A DNA stretch of 64,000 nt from Virgibacillus sp. SK37. Lineage in GTDB: Bacteria > Bacillota > Bacilli > Bacillales > Amphibacillaceae. The notes below the pieces were generated by a model that did not search any database, had not been told where the DNA came from, and saw only the letters and a list, made by a program, of their open reading frames with translations. Within the stretch, counting starts at the first letter, position 1; every line of letters begins with the position of its first letter. Positions 27,378 through 36,017 of the stretch are shown in pieces. Position numbers and translations under genes: made by a program. The stretch is taken from the NCBI RefSeq assembly GCF_000725285.1, contig NZ_CP007161.1, positions 1,907,911-1,971,910 on the forward strand, written 5' to 3'.

Positions 27378-27783
27378 TTTTTTTCAGGCACTCATTGGCT
27401 TTTCTGGGGGGATAGCGGTCGGAGCTGGCTTTGTGGCATTTCTGACTGTTCTTGGGGTTATTCCACGAATGGTACAACTGACAAAAAGTAAAAAATTAGT
27501 AAAGGTATACGGTGCATGTGTACTGATTGCTTCGATTTTTGGGACATTTATTTCTTTTGCTAATATTAGTTGGGAGCAGCCAACCATCATGCTAGTTATT
27601 TGGGGTTTACTCCATGGCATTTTCAATGGCATGCTTGCTGCGGCTTTGACTGAAGTTTTGAATGTGTTCCCAGTGTTATCAAAAAGGATTGGAATGGAAG
27701 ATTATATATTATTCCTTTTGATGGCTTTTGTGTTTGGTAAGATTGCTGGCTCATTATTTCAATGGCTGTATTTTGTTAAATAA
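27355..27783 (+). CDS. spoVAB: Stage V sporulation protein AB
   Basis: A 142-residue membrane protein with about four transmembrane segments (7-32, 44-62, 70-90, 110-135). It starts inside the end of spoVAA, so the pair is translationally coupled as in B. subtilis. In the standard operon spoVAC would follow; here spoVAF follows after 15 bases. Confidence 0.9.
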   Translation: MMKEIIANFFQALIGFSGGIAVGAGFVAFLTVLGVIPRMVQLTKSKKLVKVYGACVLIASIFGTFISFANISWEQPTIMLVIWGLLHGIFNGMLAAALTEVLNVFPVLSKRIGMEDYILFLLMAFVFGKIAGSLFQWLYFVK

Positions 27784-27798
27784 CTATGAGGTTTAGGG

Positions 27799-29289
27799 GT
27801 GAAGGTAATGAAACGCCGAGATAATAAAATAGCGGTCTCATCTAATATAACGGATAACCAAACATATATGAAAAAAAGAATTGGGTTGGATGTCTCTTTT
27901 GATTTGGGATTCCGTGAAATAACCCTGTTAAGGAAAAAGGTTCAGTTATATTATGTGACAGGTTTATGTGATTCCTTAATTATCCAGGAAATTCTAGAAA
28001 CGCTTATTCAAATAAACGATAATGAAGCTAATTCAAAGAAGTTAAAAGAAATTATCAATAATCGTTTAGTGCATCAACAGGTAGTAGAAGTAGAAACGAT
28101 GGATGAAGTTGTAGATAATTTGCTCTCAGGGTTAATTATCGTTTTTGTTGATGGTGAGAAGTACGCCTTTGTCATTGATGTACGTAATTATCCTGGGAGA
28201 ACCCCAGAAGAACCGGATACAGAAAGAGTAATTCGTGGATCTCGTGATGGATATACGGAAAATATTGTAGAAAGCACAGCCCTTACGAGAAGAAGAATTC
28301 GGGACGCTCGGTTACGTAATGAGATGTTGAAAGTAGGAGAACGTTCCAAGACAGATGTATGTATTACTTATTTACAAGACGTAGCTGATGAAGGATTAAT
28401 AAAGGCTATAAAAAGTAAAATTGAAAAAATTGAAGTTGACGGGATCACCATGGCCGACAAAACATTGGAAGAATTTATTATTGATAGAAAATGGAGTCCT
28501 TACCCTTTGGTGAGGTATACAGAAAGACCAGACGTAGCGGCTACGCATTTGTTAGAAGGACATGTAATTATTTTTGTAGATACCTCTCCAAGTGCCATTA
28601 TTTTGCCAACCACTTTTTTTCACCATATGCAGCACGCAGAGGAGTATAGAGAAGCACCTCTTACAGGAACCTTTATTCGCCTCATTCGGTTTATTGCTGT
28701 TATAGTCTCTTTATATCTTTTGCCCCTCTGGTTGTTATTTGTGATTGAACCTACTTTTTTACCGAAAGAACTAGCTTTCATCGGACCTAATGAAGAGGGG
28801 AATATCCCTATCACTTATCAAATCATATTAGGCATAATCGGATTGGAATTTCTTCGAATGGCAGCAATTCACACTCCTACACCTCTAGCAACAGCAATGG
28901 GTTTGATAGCTGCTGTTTTGATTGGTCAAATTGCCATTGATGTGGGGATGTTTGGTCCTGAAGTAATTTTGTATATTTCAGTAAGTGCAATAGGTTCGTA
29001 TGTTACACCAAGTTATGAATTAAGTGTAGCAAATAAATTGATTAACTTAGGGTTAGTACTGGCTGTCGGCTTTTTTGGGATATACGGATTAACTATCGGT
29101 GTATTGGCACACCTGCTCTTTTTAATCCATTTACGCTCCATAAAAACTCCTTATTTATGGCCGTTTATTCCATTTAATCCAAAAGCTATGCTACAAATTA
29201 TTTTTCGGGTCCCAAAACCTTATAGTAATAGCAGACCAAGTATTGTGCATCCGAAAAACAACTACAGTCAACCAGTGAAAAAGAGCTAA
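27799..29289 (+). CDS. spoVAF: Stage V sporulation protein AF (GerA family)
   Basis: A 496-residue GerA-type membrane protein. The N-terminal cytosolic part runs to about residue 290 and includes VDGEKYAFVIDVRNYPGR and VIRGSRDGYTENIVEST, both conserved in SpoVAF and GerA subunits. Several transmembrane helices follow at 295-450. SpoVAF works with the 5AF/FigP pair to amplify germinant ion release. GTG 27799 or ATG 27808 could be the start. spoVAC, AD and AE are absent between AB and this gene. Confidence 0.92.
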   Translation: MKVMKRRDNKIAVSSNITDNQTYMKKRIGLDVSFDLGFREITLLRKKVQLYYVTGLCDSLIIQEILETLIQINDNEANSKKLKEIINNRLVHQQVVEVETMDEVVDNLLSGLIIVFVDGEKYAFVIDVRNYPGRTPEEPDTERVIRGSRDGYTENIVESTALTRRRIRDARLRNEMLKVGERSKTDVCITYLQDVADEGLIKAIKSKIEKIEVDGITMADKTLEEFIIDRKWSPYPLVRYTERPDVAATHLLEGHVIIFVDTSPSAIILPTTFFHHMQHAEEYREAPLTGTFIRLIRFIAVIVSLYLLPLWLLFVIEPTFLPKELAFIGPNEEGNIPITYQIILGIIGLEFLRMAAIHTPTPLATAMGLIAAVLIGQIAIDVGMFGPEVILYISVSAIGSYVTPSYELSVANKLINLGLVLAVGFFGIYGLTIGVLAHLLFLIHLRSIKTPYLWPFIPFNPKAMLQIIFRVPKPYSNSRPSIVHPKNNYSQPVKKS

Positions 29290-29308
29290 AGCCAATGTTA
29301 GCTCTTTT
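29279..29308 (+). terminator. Intrinsic terminator of the spoVA operon
   Basis: AAAAGAGCTAA-N8-TTAGCTCTTTT, an 11-bp perfect stem that includes the spoVAF stop codon. Confidence 0.75.
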
Positions 29309-29375
29309 AAATTTTTCATTATTATGATAAAGTTTGTAATTATATTTAGGTATTGGGGAACGGAGGAACTAAAGC

Positions 29376-30683
29376 ATGATTATTGATAATCATCCCTTTA
29401 AAGTAAATGAACTAGGTCATTTAGAAGTTGGTGGAATAGATACTACTTATTTAGCACAAAAATATGGAACACCTTTATATGTCTATGATGTTAAATTAAT
29501 CCGTGACAATTGCAGAGCTTTTGTTCAAACATTTAAAAACATGAATGTAAACGCTAAAGTAGCATATGCGAGCAAAGCTTTTTCATCTATTGCGATGCTT
29601 CAAGTAATAAAACAGGAAAACCTATGCTTGGATGTTGTCTCGGAAGGTGAATTATATACTGCAATTCAGGCTGATTTCCCTACAGAAAAAATCCATATGC
29701 ATGGCAATAATAAAAGTGAAGAAGAACTTACAATGGCTATTGAAAATAGCATTGGTTGTATTGTTATAGATAATTTTAATGAAATCCAATTACTGGAAAC
29801 ATTACTCGAAAAGCATGATAAACGAATGGATGTACTTCTTCGGGTAACACCGGGTATTGAATCAAAAACACATCAATATATTATGACTGGAAATGAGGAT
29901 TCCAAATTTGGCTTTAATTTAAATAATGGACAAGCTGAAAAAGCCTTCTGTTTATTACATGAACACCCTAGGATCCATTTTAGGGGATTGCATTGCCATA
30001 TCGGGTCACAAATTTTTGAAACTGATCGCTTTTTAATTGCTGTAGAGCTTTTATTTCAGGAGTTAAATACTTGGAAAGAAAAACATGGTTATACCCCAGA
30101 AGTATTGAATTTGGGGGGCGGCTTTGGTATTAGATATACGAAAAACGATCACCCTATTCCTTATGAATTCTATGTAGAGGAATTAGTCAAAGCGGTCCGT
30201 GAACACTCCACTAGAATGGGAATACCTGTGCCTGAAATTTGGCTTGAGCCCGGAAGAGCTATAGTAGGAAATGCAGGAATCACCCTGTATACAATAGGAT
30301 CTCAGAAGAATATTCCGGGTATGAGAGATTATATATCAATTAACGGCGGAATGACGGATAATCTGCGTCCAGCGTTGTACCAGGCTAAATATGAAGGAGT
30401 TATTGCGAATAAAGCTTCACATCCTCCTGTGAAGGACGTCTCCGTTGCTGGTAAATGTTGTGAATCCGGTGATATGCTAATCTGGGACTTGCCTGTTCCA
30501 GAAGTTAATAATGGTGACGTGCTTGCCGTATTTTCTACAGGTGCTTACGGCTATTCCATGGCTAATCATTATAATCGTTTGCCAAAGGCAGCGGTAGTGT
30601 TTGTAGAGGATGGAATTGAAAAATTAGTTGTACGTCGAGAAAGCTATACAGATGTTACAAAAAACGATTTACATTACGTTTAA
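29376..30683 (+). CDS. lysA: Diaminopimelate decarboxylase
   Basis: A 435-residue PLP enzyme, the last step of lysine synthesis. The PLP Lys67 is in AYASKAFS; HCHIGSQIF, NLGGGFGIRY and EPGRAIV line the cofactor site; the C-terminal GKCCESGD and GAYGYSMANHYN finish the active site across the dimer. It stands alone between the spoVA terminator and ppiB, as in B. subtilis. No lysine riboswitch-sized leader is present (86-base gap). Confidence 0.96.
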   Translation: MIIDNHPFKVNELGHLEVGGIDTTYLAQKYGTPLYVYDVKLIRDNCRAFVQTFKNMNVNAKVAYASKAFSSIAMLQVIKQENLCLDVVSEGELYTAIQADFPTEKIHMHGNNKSEEELTMAIENSIGCIVIDNFNEIQLLETLLEKHDKRMDVLLRVTPGIESKTHQYIMTGNEDSKFGFNLNNGQAEKAFCLLHEHPRIHFRGLHCHIGSQIFETDRFLIAVELLFQELNTWKEKHGYTPEVLNLGGGFGIRYTKNDHPIPYEFYVEELVKAVREHSTRMGIPVPEIWLEPGRAIVGNAGITLYTIGSQKNIPGMRDYISINGGMTDNLRPALYQAKYEGVIANKASHPPVKDVSVAGKCCESGDMLIWDLPVPEVNNGDVLAVFSTGAYGYSMANHYNRLPKAAVVFVEDGIEKLVVRRESYTDVTKNDLHYV

Positions 30684-30760
30684 TGTAAGCAATTCTTTTC
30701 ATAAAATAAATTAAGTGGTAAAATAACACTGGTTGATAAATAGTAAAGGGGTTGTGACCT

Positions 30761-31198
30761 ATGTCTAAACATGGTTATATCTTAATGGAAAATGGTAACA
30801 AAATTGAATTTGAATTATATCCAAATGAAGCACCAAACACAGTTGCGAACTTTGAAAAACTTGCTAACGATAACTTTTATGATGGATTAACTTTCCATAG
30901 AGTAATTGATGGATTTGTTAGCCAGGGTGGTTGTCCGGTTGGAAATGGGACTGGCTCTGCTGGGTACACGATAAAATGTGAAACAGAAGGAAATCCACAT
31001 AAGCATGTAGAAGGTTCCTTATCTATGGCCCATGCAGGTAAAGATACAGGTAGCTGCCAATTCTTTATTGTGCATGAAGCTCAGCCACATCTCAATGGTG
31101 TTCACACTGTATTTGGTAAAGTAACTTCAGGTATTGAGCATGCCAAAGCAATGAAGAATGGGGACCAAATGAAAGAAATGAAAGTTTTTTCTGAGTAG
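30761..31198 (+). CDS. ppiB: Peptidyl-prolyl cis-trans isomerase B (cyclophilin)
   Basis: A 145-residue cytosolic cyclophilin. [13 protein letters not shown] contains the catalytic Arg, SCQFFIVH and [12 protein letters not shown] complete the active site. It catalyses prolyl isomerisation during protein folding. A GGGG-type ribosome site precedes the ATG. It follows lysA in the B. subtilis order. Confidence 0.94.
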   Translation: MSKHGYILMENGNKIEFELYPNEAPNTVANFEKLANDNFYDGLTFHRVIDGFVSQGGCPVGNGTGSAGYTIKCETEGNPHKHVEGSLSMAHAGKDTGSCQFFIVHEAQPHLNGVHTVFGKVTSGIEHAKAMKNGDQMKEMKVFSE

Positions 31199-31219
31199 TA
31201 TGCATGAGGATAAAATGGA

Positions 31220-31672
31220 ATGAGTATACCTTTACTATTTTATCTGATATTAATTGCAGCACCAGTTAGTATTGTAATACATGAACTTGGTCATGCGTTG
31301 ATGGCTATCGTGTTAAAAGCACAAAAGGTGGAAGTTTCAATCGGAGCTGGAAAAAAACTGTGGGGTCTTTCGCAGAAAAGTTTTCAGCTCTCCATCTATA
31401 GCCTTTACTTTTTAGGCGGTGTGGTTGAGCACGAAAAGGAACATCCATATAAATTAAGAGAGGTTATATGGATCAGCTTAGCGGGTCCAATTATGAACGC
31501 TATTGTAGCATTTGTTTTTTATTTACTTTATGATTGGATACCGAATGATTATATTTCTCTATTTCTTTTATTTAATATTTGGCTTGCAGTTGTAAATTTA
31601 ATTCCTTTTAAGATAAAGGAGAAGCAAACGGATGGTTATACCATCTTTAAGGAGATTAGCAAAAGATTTTAG
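31220..31672 (+). CDS. Compact M50-like (site-2 protease family) membrane metalloprotease
   Basis: A 150-residue protein with HELGHA (zinc His pair and catalytic Glu, about residues 22-27) in the first hydrophobic helix, a central LAGPIMN motif, and NLIPF followed by TDGY, giving the third-ligand Asp of the S2P core. There are three to four membrane segments and no PDZ or CBS domain. All catalytic residues survive, so an active intramembrane protease is likely; the substrate is unknown. It follows ppiB by 21 bases and may share its transcript. I know no B. subtilis gene at this place. Confidence 0.72.
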   Translation: MSIPLLFYLILIAAPVSIVIHELGHALMAIVLKAQKVEVSIGAGKKLWGLSQKSFQLSIYSLYFLGGVVEHEKEHPYKLREVIWISLAGPIMNAIVAFVFYLLYDWIPNDYISLFLLFNIWLAVVNLIPFKIKEKQTDGYTIFKEISKRF

Positions 31673-31745
31673 ACATACATATAGTTGGAAAAGGTATTAT
31701 TTTATGTGTTTTTGTTCATCCTTAGTAATAATATCTATGCAATAG

Positions 31746-31773
31746 TTGACAAATTATAATAATAATGTATAAA
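31746..31773 (+). promoter_or_regulatory. Candidate sigma-A promoter of ribT
   Basis: TTGACA (31746-31751), 16-bp spacer, TATAAA (31768-31773), about 120 bases before ribT. The leader contains AACAGG-ATAA-CCTGTT (around 31845-31860), a weak hairpin without a T run. The region is very AT-rich, so chance matches are easy. Confidence 0.4.
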
Positions 31774-31891
31774 TATATATAATAACAAGCAAAAAGATAC
31801 GAATCAATTTTACTTATTCATATGTTAGTATAATTTTAATAAACAACAGGATAACCTGTTATTTAAGTTATTTTGTTAATGAGGGGTATCT

Positions 31892-32263
31892 ATGTTAATT
31901 CGCTATAAGAAGAACTTAGAAAAAATTGCCATGGGTTTATTATCTTTTATGCCTGAGGAAAAAAAAGACGTGAAAAAATTACAGCAGACGATAAAAGAAT
32001 ATGAAACAAATCCAGATTGGCATCTTTTTTTATGGAAAGAAGAAGATGATATATTGGGTGCTGTAGGTTTAAAGATTGAAGATGATATTAATGCTGTTAT
32101 TCAACACGTATCTGTCAATCCATCTCACCGAAATCATGGAATAGGTAGAAAAATGGTTACTGAAGTGAATAATCTATATCAAGAGAAATATGCTGTATGT
32201 GCAAGCGAAGAAGTACAACAGTTCTATACAAAATGTGACGAATTAGATGACCAGAATGATTAA
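31892..32263 (+). CDS. ribT: RibT, GNAT-type acetyltransferase
   Basis: A 123-residue single-domain N-acetyltransferase. The acetyl-CoA loop is HRNHGIGRKM (about residues 80-89), following the strand VIQHVSVNP. Length and N-terminus MLIRYKKNLEKIAMGLLSFMP fit RibT, the last gene of the B. subtilis riboflavin operon. Here no ribD, ribE, ribA or ribH and no FMN riboswitch precede it. Its substrate is unknown. A bidirectional terminator follows at 32347. Confidence 0.85.
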   Translation: MLIRYKKNLEKIAMGLLSFMPEEKKDVKKLQQTIKEYETNPDWHLFLWKEEDDILGAVGLKIEDDINAVIQHVSVNPSHRNHGIGRKMVTEVNNLYQEKYAVCASEEVQQFYTKCDELDDQND

Positions 32264-32346
32264 ATAAAATGCTGGAGCTGGACATGGCTAATCCAGTAAT
32301 ATAAATAATTCAAAGGTTAGATTTTATAGTTAACAACTAAGCAAAT

Positions 32347-32381
32347 AAAAGCCAGCCCTCCTATATGAAGGGCTGGCTTTT
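32347..32381. terminator. Bidirectional terminator between ribT and yjcZ-like gene
   Basis: AAAAGCCAGCCCT / AGGGCTGGCTTTT, a perfect 13-bp stem with a 9-base loop. T runs occur on both strands, so it can serve ribT (+) and the small minus-strand gene. Confidence 0.88.
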
Positions 32382-32417
32382 TATTTTTATTTTACGCAAT
32401 TGTTATTCAGTATGGTT

Positions 32418-32507
32418 TTAGAACCAAGCTGCCCCAACGATAATTAACAGAATAAATAGAACCACAATTAGCGCAAAACCGCCGCCATATCCATAACTAT
32501 TACTCAT
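32418..32507 (-). CDS. YjcZ family sporulation microprotein, 29 residues
   Basis: On the minus strand an AGGAGG-like site (GGAGGAATACTATT) precedes ATG. The product starts MSNSYGYGGG and then has one hydrophobic helix ending in AAWF, all typical of YjcZ/YrhD-like sporulation peptides. It is a 29-residue single-pass membrane peptide. Such genes are usually expressed in the mother cell during late sporulation and often missed in annotation. It converges on ribT and is divergent from scpA. Confidence 0.85.
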   Translation of the reverse strand: MSNSYGYGGGFALIVVLFILLIIVGAAWF

Positions 32508-32570
32508 AATAGTATTCCTCCTTTTTCTTCTTAAGACAAATAATTTGTGTTACTATTTATCTTACATTAG

Positions 32571-32598
32571 TAAATTATGTAGGTACCCTGTTGTTTGT
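32571..32598 (-). promoter_or_regulatory. Candidate sigma-K promoter of the YjcZ-like gene
   Basis: On the minus strand CATAATTTA (32579 down to 32571) fits the sigma-K -10 (CATAnnnTA), with AC 17 bases upstream as the short -35. It lies 64 bases before the ATG. The consensus holds little information in AT-rich DNA. Confidence 0.35.
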
Positions 32599-32652
32599 AT
32601 AGGCGTTTATGCCAACTCGTGCAATAAAAAATTAGAAAGGATGTTTTCTTAT

Positions 32653-33390
32653 ATGAATCAGGCTTATGAGGTGAAACTCGATAAGTTCGAGGGGCCACTT
32701 GATTTACTGTTACATTTAATTAACCAATATGAGATAGATATATATGATATTCCAGTTGCAGTTATCACTGAACAATATATGAACTATATACATACAATGC
32801 AACGACTTGAATTGAACGTTGCAAGTGAATACTTGGTAATGGCTGCAACATTGGTGGCTATTAAAAGCGAAATGCTCTTGCCAAAGCCTGAAATAATAGA
32901 AGAAACCGATGAGTATATGGAAGACCCAAGGGCTGAACTTATGGAGCGACTTATAGAGTATAGAAAGTACAAAGAGGCTGCAGAAAAACTGAGAGAGAGG
33001 GAAGAAGAATTAAATCAGGTACACACACGACCGCCATCTTCATTTGAAGATTTATTAAATGAACCACCAACCTTGACTAGAGGAAGTATTTCTGTGTATG
33101 ATATGTTGCACGCCCTTGGAAAAATGATGGAAAGAAAGAAGTGGAAAGAACCACTTGAGACTAGAATAAGTAAGGCCGAAATATCGATAGAAAAGCGAAT
33201 GGACGAGATATTTAAACAAGTCAGCAGATCTAAAAAGGGCCTGTTATTTTATGAATTATTTAACGTTCCATCAAAAAGCGCGATTGTAGTTACCTTTATG
33301 GCATTACTGGAACTAATGAAAGATAATAAAATTTATTGTGATCAAGAGAAACATTTTGAAGCTTTATATGTTTATCATATGGAGGAATAA
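32653..33390 (+). CDS. scpA: Segregation and condensation protein A
   Basis: A 245-residue kleisin that bridges SMC heads for chromosome compaction and segregation. N-terminal EVKLDKFEGPLDLLLHLINQ is the ScpA signature, MAATLVAIKSEMLLP follows, and the C-terminal winged-helix (VVTFMALLELMKDNK) binds the SMC cap. The frame is open further upstream to 32545, but the ATG at 32653 matches known ScpA starts. AGAAAGG lies about 12 bases before it. scpB begins two bases after the stop. Confidence 0.95.
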   Translation: MNQAYEVKLDKFEGPLDLLLHLINQYEIDIYDIPVAVITEQYMNYIHTMQRLELNVASEYLVMAATLVAIKSEMLLPKPEIIEETDEYMEDPRAELMERLIEYRKYKEAAEKLREREEELNQVHTRPPSSFEDLLNEPPTLTRGSISVYDMLHALGKMMERKKWKEPLETRISKAEISIEKRMDEIFKQVSRSKKGLLFYELFNVPSKSAIVVTFMALLELMKDNKIYCDQEKHFEALYVYHMEE

Positions 33391-33392
33391 AC

Positions 33393-33977
33393 GTGGAAAC
33401 AACGGAACACAAAGCTATATTAGAAGGTCTCCTTTTCGCAAGTGGGGACGAAGGAATTACATGCAAGCAAATTTCAAGAATATTGGAGGTGTCAGAGGAT
33501 TATGTTGTTCACTTATTGGAAGAATTGCGTTTTGATTACGAAAGTGAACATAGAGGAGTATCTATTTTGAAATCAAATCACCAGTACTATATGACAACTA
33601 AACCAGAGCATAGCTCTTATTACAAAAAGATGCTGGAAACTCCAATGCTTACGAAACTTTCTCAGGCAGCTTTGGAAACACTTGCCATCATTGCATATCG
33701 GCAACCGATTACGAGAACAGAGATTGAGGATATAAGAGGGGTTAAAAGTGATCGTCCAGTACAAACATTGATTGCTCGTATGTTAATTGAGGAGGTAGGG
33801 AGGAGAGAAGGGATTGGTCGACCAGTGCTTTTTGCAACAACCAAAGAGTTTTTAACATTCTTTGGATTAACTTCTTTAGAAGATCTACCCCCACTTCCAG
33901 AGGCCTCAGACTCAGTCAATGTAGAAGAGGATGCAGATCTTTTCTTTAAACAATTTAATGAAAAGTTAAGTGAATGA
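33393..33977 (+). CDS. scpB: Segregation and condensation protein B
   Basis: A 194-residue protein with two winged-helix domains and a GTG start behind GGAGG. LEGLLFASGDEGIT at the start and ETLAIIAYRQPITRTEIEDIRGV in the second domain are ScpB hallmarks. It forms dimers on ScpA in the SMC complex. A short terminator hairpin follows at 34090. Confidence 0.95.
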   Translation: METTEHKAILEGLLFASGDEGITCKQISRILEVSEDYVVHLLEELRFDYESEHRGVSILKSNHQYYMTTKPEHSSYYKKMLETPMLTKLSQAALETLAIIAYRQPITRTEIEDIRGVKSDRPVQTLIARMLIEEVGRREGIGRPVLFATTKEFLTFFGLTSLEDLPPLPEASDSVNVEEDADLFFKQFNEKLSE

Positions 33978-34089
33978 AATAAAAGCCCAGACCTATGCTG
34001 ATAAGTGATTATGGTTGTTAGAACTATAATTACTTGTGAGCGTAACTTCATACAAGCAAAGTACATAACTAGTTATAATTCATTATCTG

Positions 34090-34117
34090 AAAAGTTGACT
34101 TAACATCAACTTTTTTT
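34090..34117 (+). terminator. Intrinsic terminator of scpAB
   Basis: AAAAGTTGA-N7-TCAACTTTT, a 9-bp stem running into a T7 tract. Confidence 0.8.
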
Positions 34118-34208
34118 GTTTTTTGCTAGACTATTCACTAAGTTTTAGTAATCAGTGACTAGTAAAAAGTATCTTCATATATTGGGCGAGCTCAGAATAA
34201 AAAACTAA

Positions 34209-34236
34209 TCATACTGGATAGATACAAGCATAATAT
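34209..34236 (+). promoter_or_regulatory. Candidate sigma-E promoter of dacB-spmA-spmB
   Basis: TCATACT (34209-34215), a 13-bp spacer and CATAATAT (34229-34236) resemble sigma-E elements with one mismatch each. dacB-spmAB of B. subtilis is a sigma-E operon. It lies 34 bases before the dacB ATG. Confidence 0.5.
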
Positions 34237-34269
34237 ATAAAGACACTATTACAGTGGAGGAGAACTATT

Positions 34270-35367
34270 ATGCGATATATCATACTTACGATTATTATTC
34301 TGTCTATTATTGCCTTCCCTACGGTTGGACAAGCATCGCCTGCAGTATCAGCTAATAATGCTATATTAATGGAAGCTTCTACAGGAAGAGTTTTGTTTGA
34401 AAAGAATGCATACGAAAGACAATCCATTGCTAGTATTACAAAAATAATGACTGCAATTATAGCAATTGAATCTGGAAAATTGGACAAGAAAGTAACTGCA
34501 AGCCGTAAAGCAGTCTATACAGAAGGGTCGTCAATTTATTTAGAGCAAGGGGAAAAAATGACTTTGGAAGACCTTTTATATGGCTTGATGCTTCGCTCTG
34601 GTAACGATGCAGCGGTGGCCATTAGTGAGTACGTAGGTGGTAGTGAGGAAGGATTTACTTTTTTGATGAATGAGAAGGCTAAATGGTTAGGGATGAATGA
34701 CTCTAATTTTATGAATCCACACGGTCTCGATGCAAAAGAGCATTATTCTTCAGCCTACGATATGGCATTACTTACAAAATATGCTATGGGGAATAAAAAA
34801 TTTAGAGCAATTAGTGGAGAAGAGACTTACTTATCTGATTCGAGAACCTACAGCTGGCGTAATAAAAATAAGTTACTTACACAGTATTACGAATATTGTA
34901 CAGGGGGCAAAACAGGGTATACCAAAAAAACGGGCAGAACACTTGTCACAACTGCTGAAAAAGATGGGTTGGAGTTAATTGCCGTTACTTTAGATGCTCC
35001 AGACGATTGGAATGATCATATTCAATTATTCGAATGGGGCTTTAAAAATTACAAAATGAAGACATTAGAAAAAAAAGGAGAAAAATTATATAAGCTTGAT
35101 GACATAAATGATCTATCTTCAGGTTATATACGGGATGATTTAGAATACCCACTTACTGAAGATGAAACCAACGAGGTAGTCCAGAAAAACGTGTTGCTTG
35201 CTAAAGCCAAACAATCACCTAATCAACCTATAGGTAAGTCGGTATTTTACCTTAATAACCAACCTATACTGCAAGCTGCTGTATATAAAAATCCTAATCG
35301 TAGGGAATTAGCCGCAGATCTAAAACTCATGATAGAAAAAGTTATGGGTATGAATTCGTTATGGTAA
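34270..35367 (+). CDS. dacB: D-alanyl-D-alanine carboxypeptidase DacB (spore cortex PBP5*)
   Basis: A 365-residue S11 peptidase with a signal peptide (to about VGQA, residue 22). Motifs: SITK (55-58), SGN in LRSGNDAAV, KTG in GGKTGYTKK. It trims cortex peptidoglycan and so lowers cross-linking in the spore. Its last codons overlap spmA by seven bases. Position before spmA-spmB identifies it as DacB and separates it from dacF at 23.4 kb. Confidence 0.92.
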   Translation: MRYIILTIIILSIIAFPTVGQASPAVSANNAILMEASTGRVLFEKNAYERQSIASITKIMTAIIAIESGKLDKKVTASRKAVYTEGSSIYLEQGEKMTLEDLLYGLMLRSGNDAAVAISEYVGGSEEGFTFLMNEKAKWLGMNDSNFMNPHGLDAKEHYSSAYDMALLTKYAMGNKKFRAISGEETYLSDSRTYSWRNKNKLLTQYYEYCTGGKTGYTKKTGRTLVTTAEKDGLELIAVTLDAPDDWNDHIQLFEWGFKNYKMKTLEKKGEKLYKLDDINDLSSGYIRDDLEYPLTEDETNEVVQKNVLLAKAKQSPNQPIGKSVFYLNNQPILQAAVYKNPNRRELAADLKLMIEKVMGMNSLW

Positions 35368-35942
35368 ATATAATTTGGGCTTTTATGGCGATAATAGGCA
35401 TTGTTTATGCAATGTTTAATGGAACAATGGAAGAGGTTAATAAAGCCCTATTTGAAAGTGCTCAGGAGGCAGTAACACTATCGATTGGGCTCATTAGTGT
35501 CCTTGTGTTTTGGCTCGGGATTATGAAAGTAGCAGAGGAAGCTGGGATACTAAAATTCTTGGCTAAAATATTTCGCCCATTCGTAACTCGTTTATTTCCG
35601 GAAATCCCAAAGGATCATCCTGCGATGGGGTATATTTTAAGTAACTTTACTGCAAATATGTTTGGGTTAGGAAATGCAGCGACACCCTTGGGTATAAAAG
35701 CGATGGAACAAATGAAGCAACTAAGCGGTAGCGAAACTGCCTCCCGTTCAATGACAACATTTCTAGCATTAAACACATCAAGTCTCACCATAATACCAAC
35801 AACTGTCATAGCTATACGAATGCAATATGATTCTGTATCACCAACAGAAATAGTTGGTACAACAATAATTGCCACCGTCATCTCTTCCACGGGAGCTATA
35901 CTAATTGATCGTTTTTTCGCCTATAGAGAAAACAAAAAATAA
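35361..35942 (+). CDS. spmA: Spore maturation protein A
   Basis: A 193-residue nucleoside-transporter-gate type membrane protein with four to five hydrophobic segments. FTANMFGLGNAATPLGIKAM and TTFLALNTSSLTIIPTTVIA are conserved SpmA stretches. SpmA and SpmB are needed for proper spore core dehydration. Translation is coupled to dacB by overlap. Confidence 0.93.
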   Translation: MVNIIWAFMAIIGIVYAMFNGTMEEVNKALFESAQEAVTLSIGLISVLVFWLGIMKVAEEAGILKFLAKIFRPFVTRLFPEIPKDHPAMGYILSNFTANMFGLGNAATPLGIKAMEQMKQLSGSETASRSMTTFLALNTSSLTIIPTTVIAIRMQYDSVSPTEIVGTTIIATVISSTGAILIDRFFAYRENKK

Positions 35943-36017
35943 CCTTGCTTTAGGCTGTGTTTTTTTAATTATCATTTAAAATAGTGAAAATAGTTTATAT
36001 TAAACGCAGGAGGATAA

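Noticed and set aside
29309-29375. Lysine riboswitch before lysA
   Set aside because: The leader is far too short and has no L-box features.
30671-30690. Terminator at the lysA stop (TTACATTA-CGTT-TAATGTAA)
   Set aside because: The 8-bp stem is perfect but AT-only and lacks an adjacent T run.
31673-31891. FMN riboswitch before ribT
   Set aside because: None of the conserved RFN element blocks can be recognised; the region is plain AT-rich DNA with one weak hairpin.
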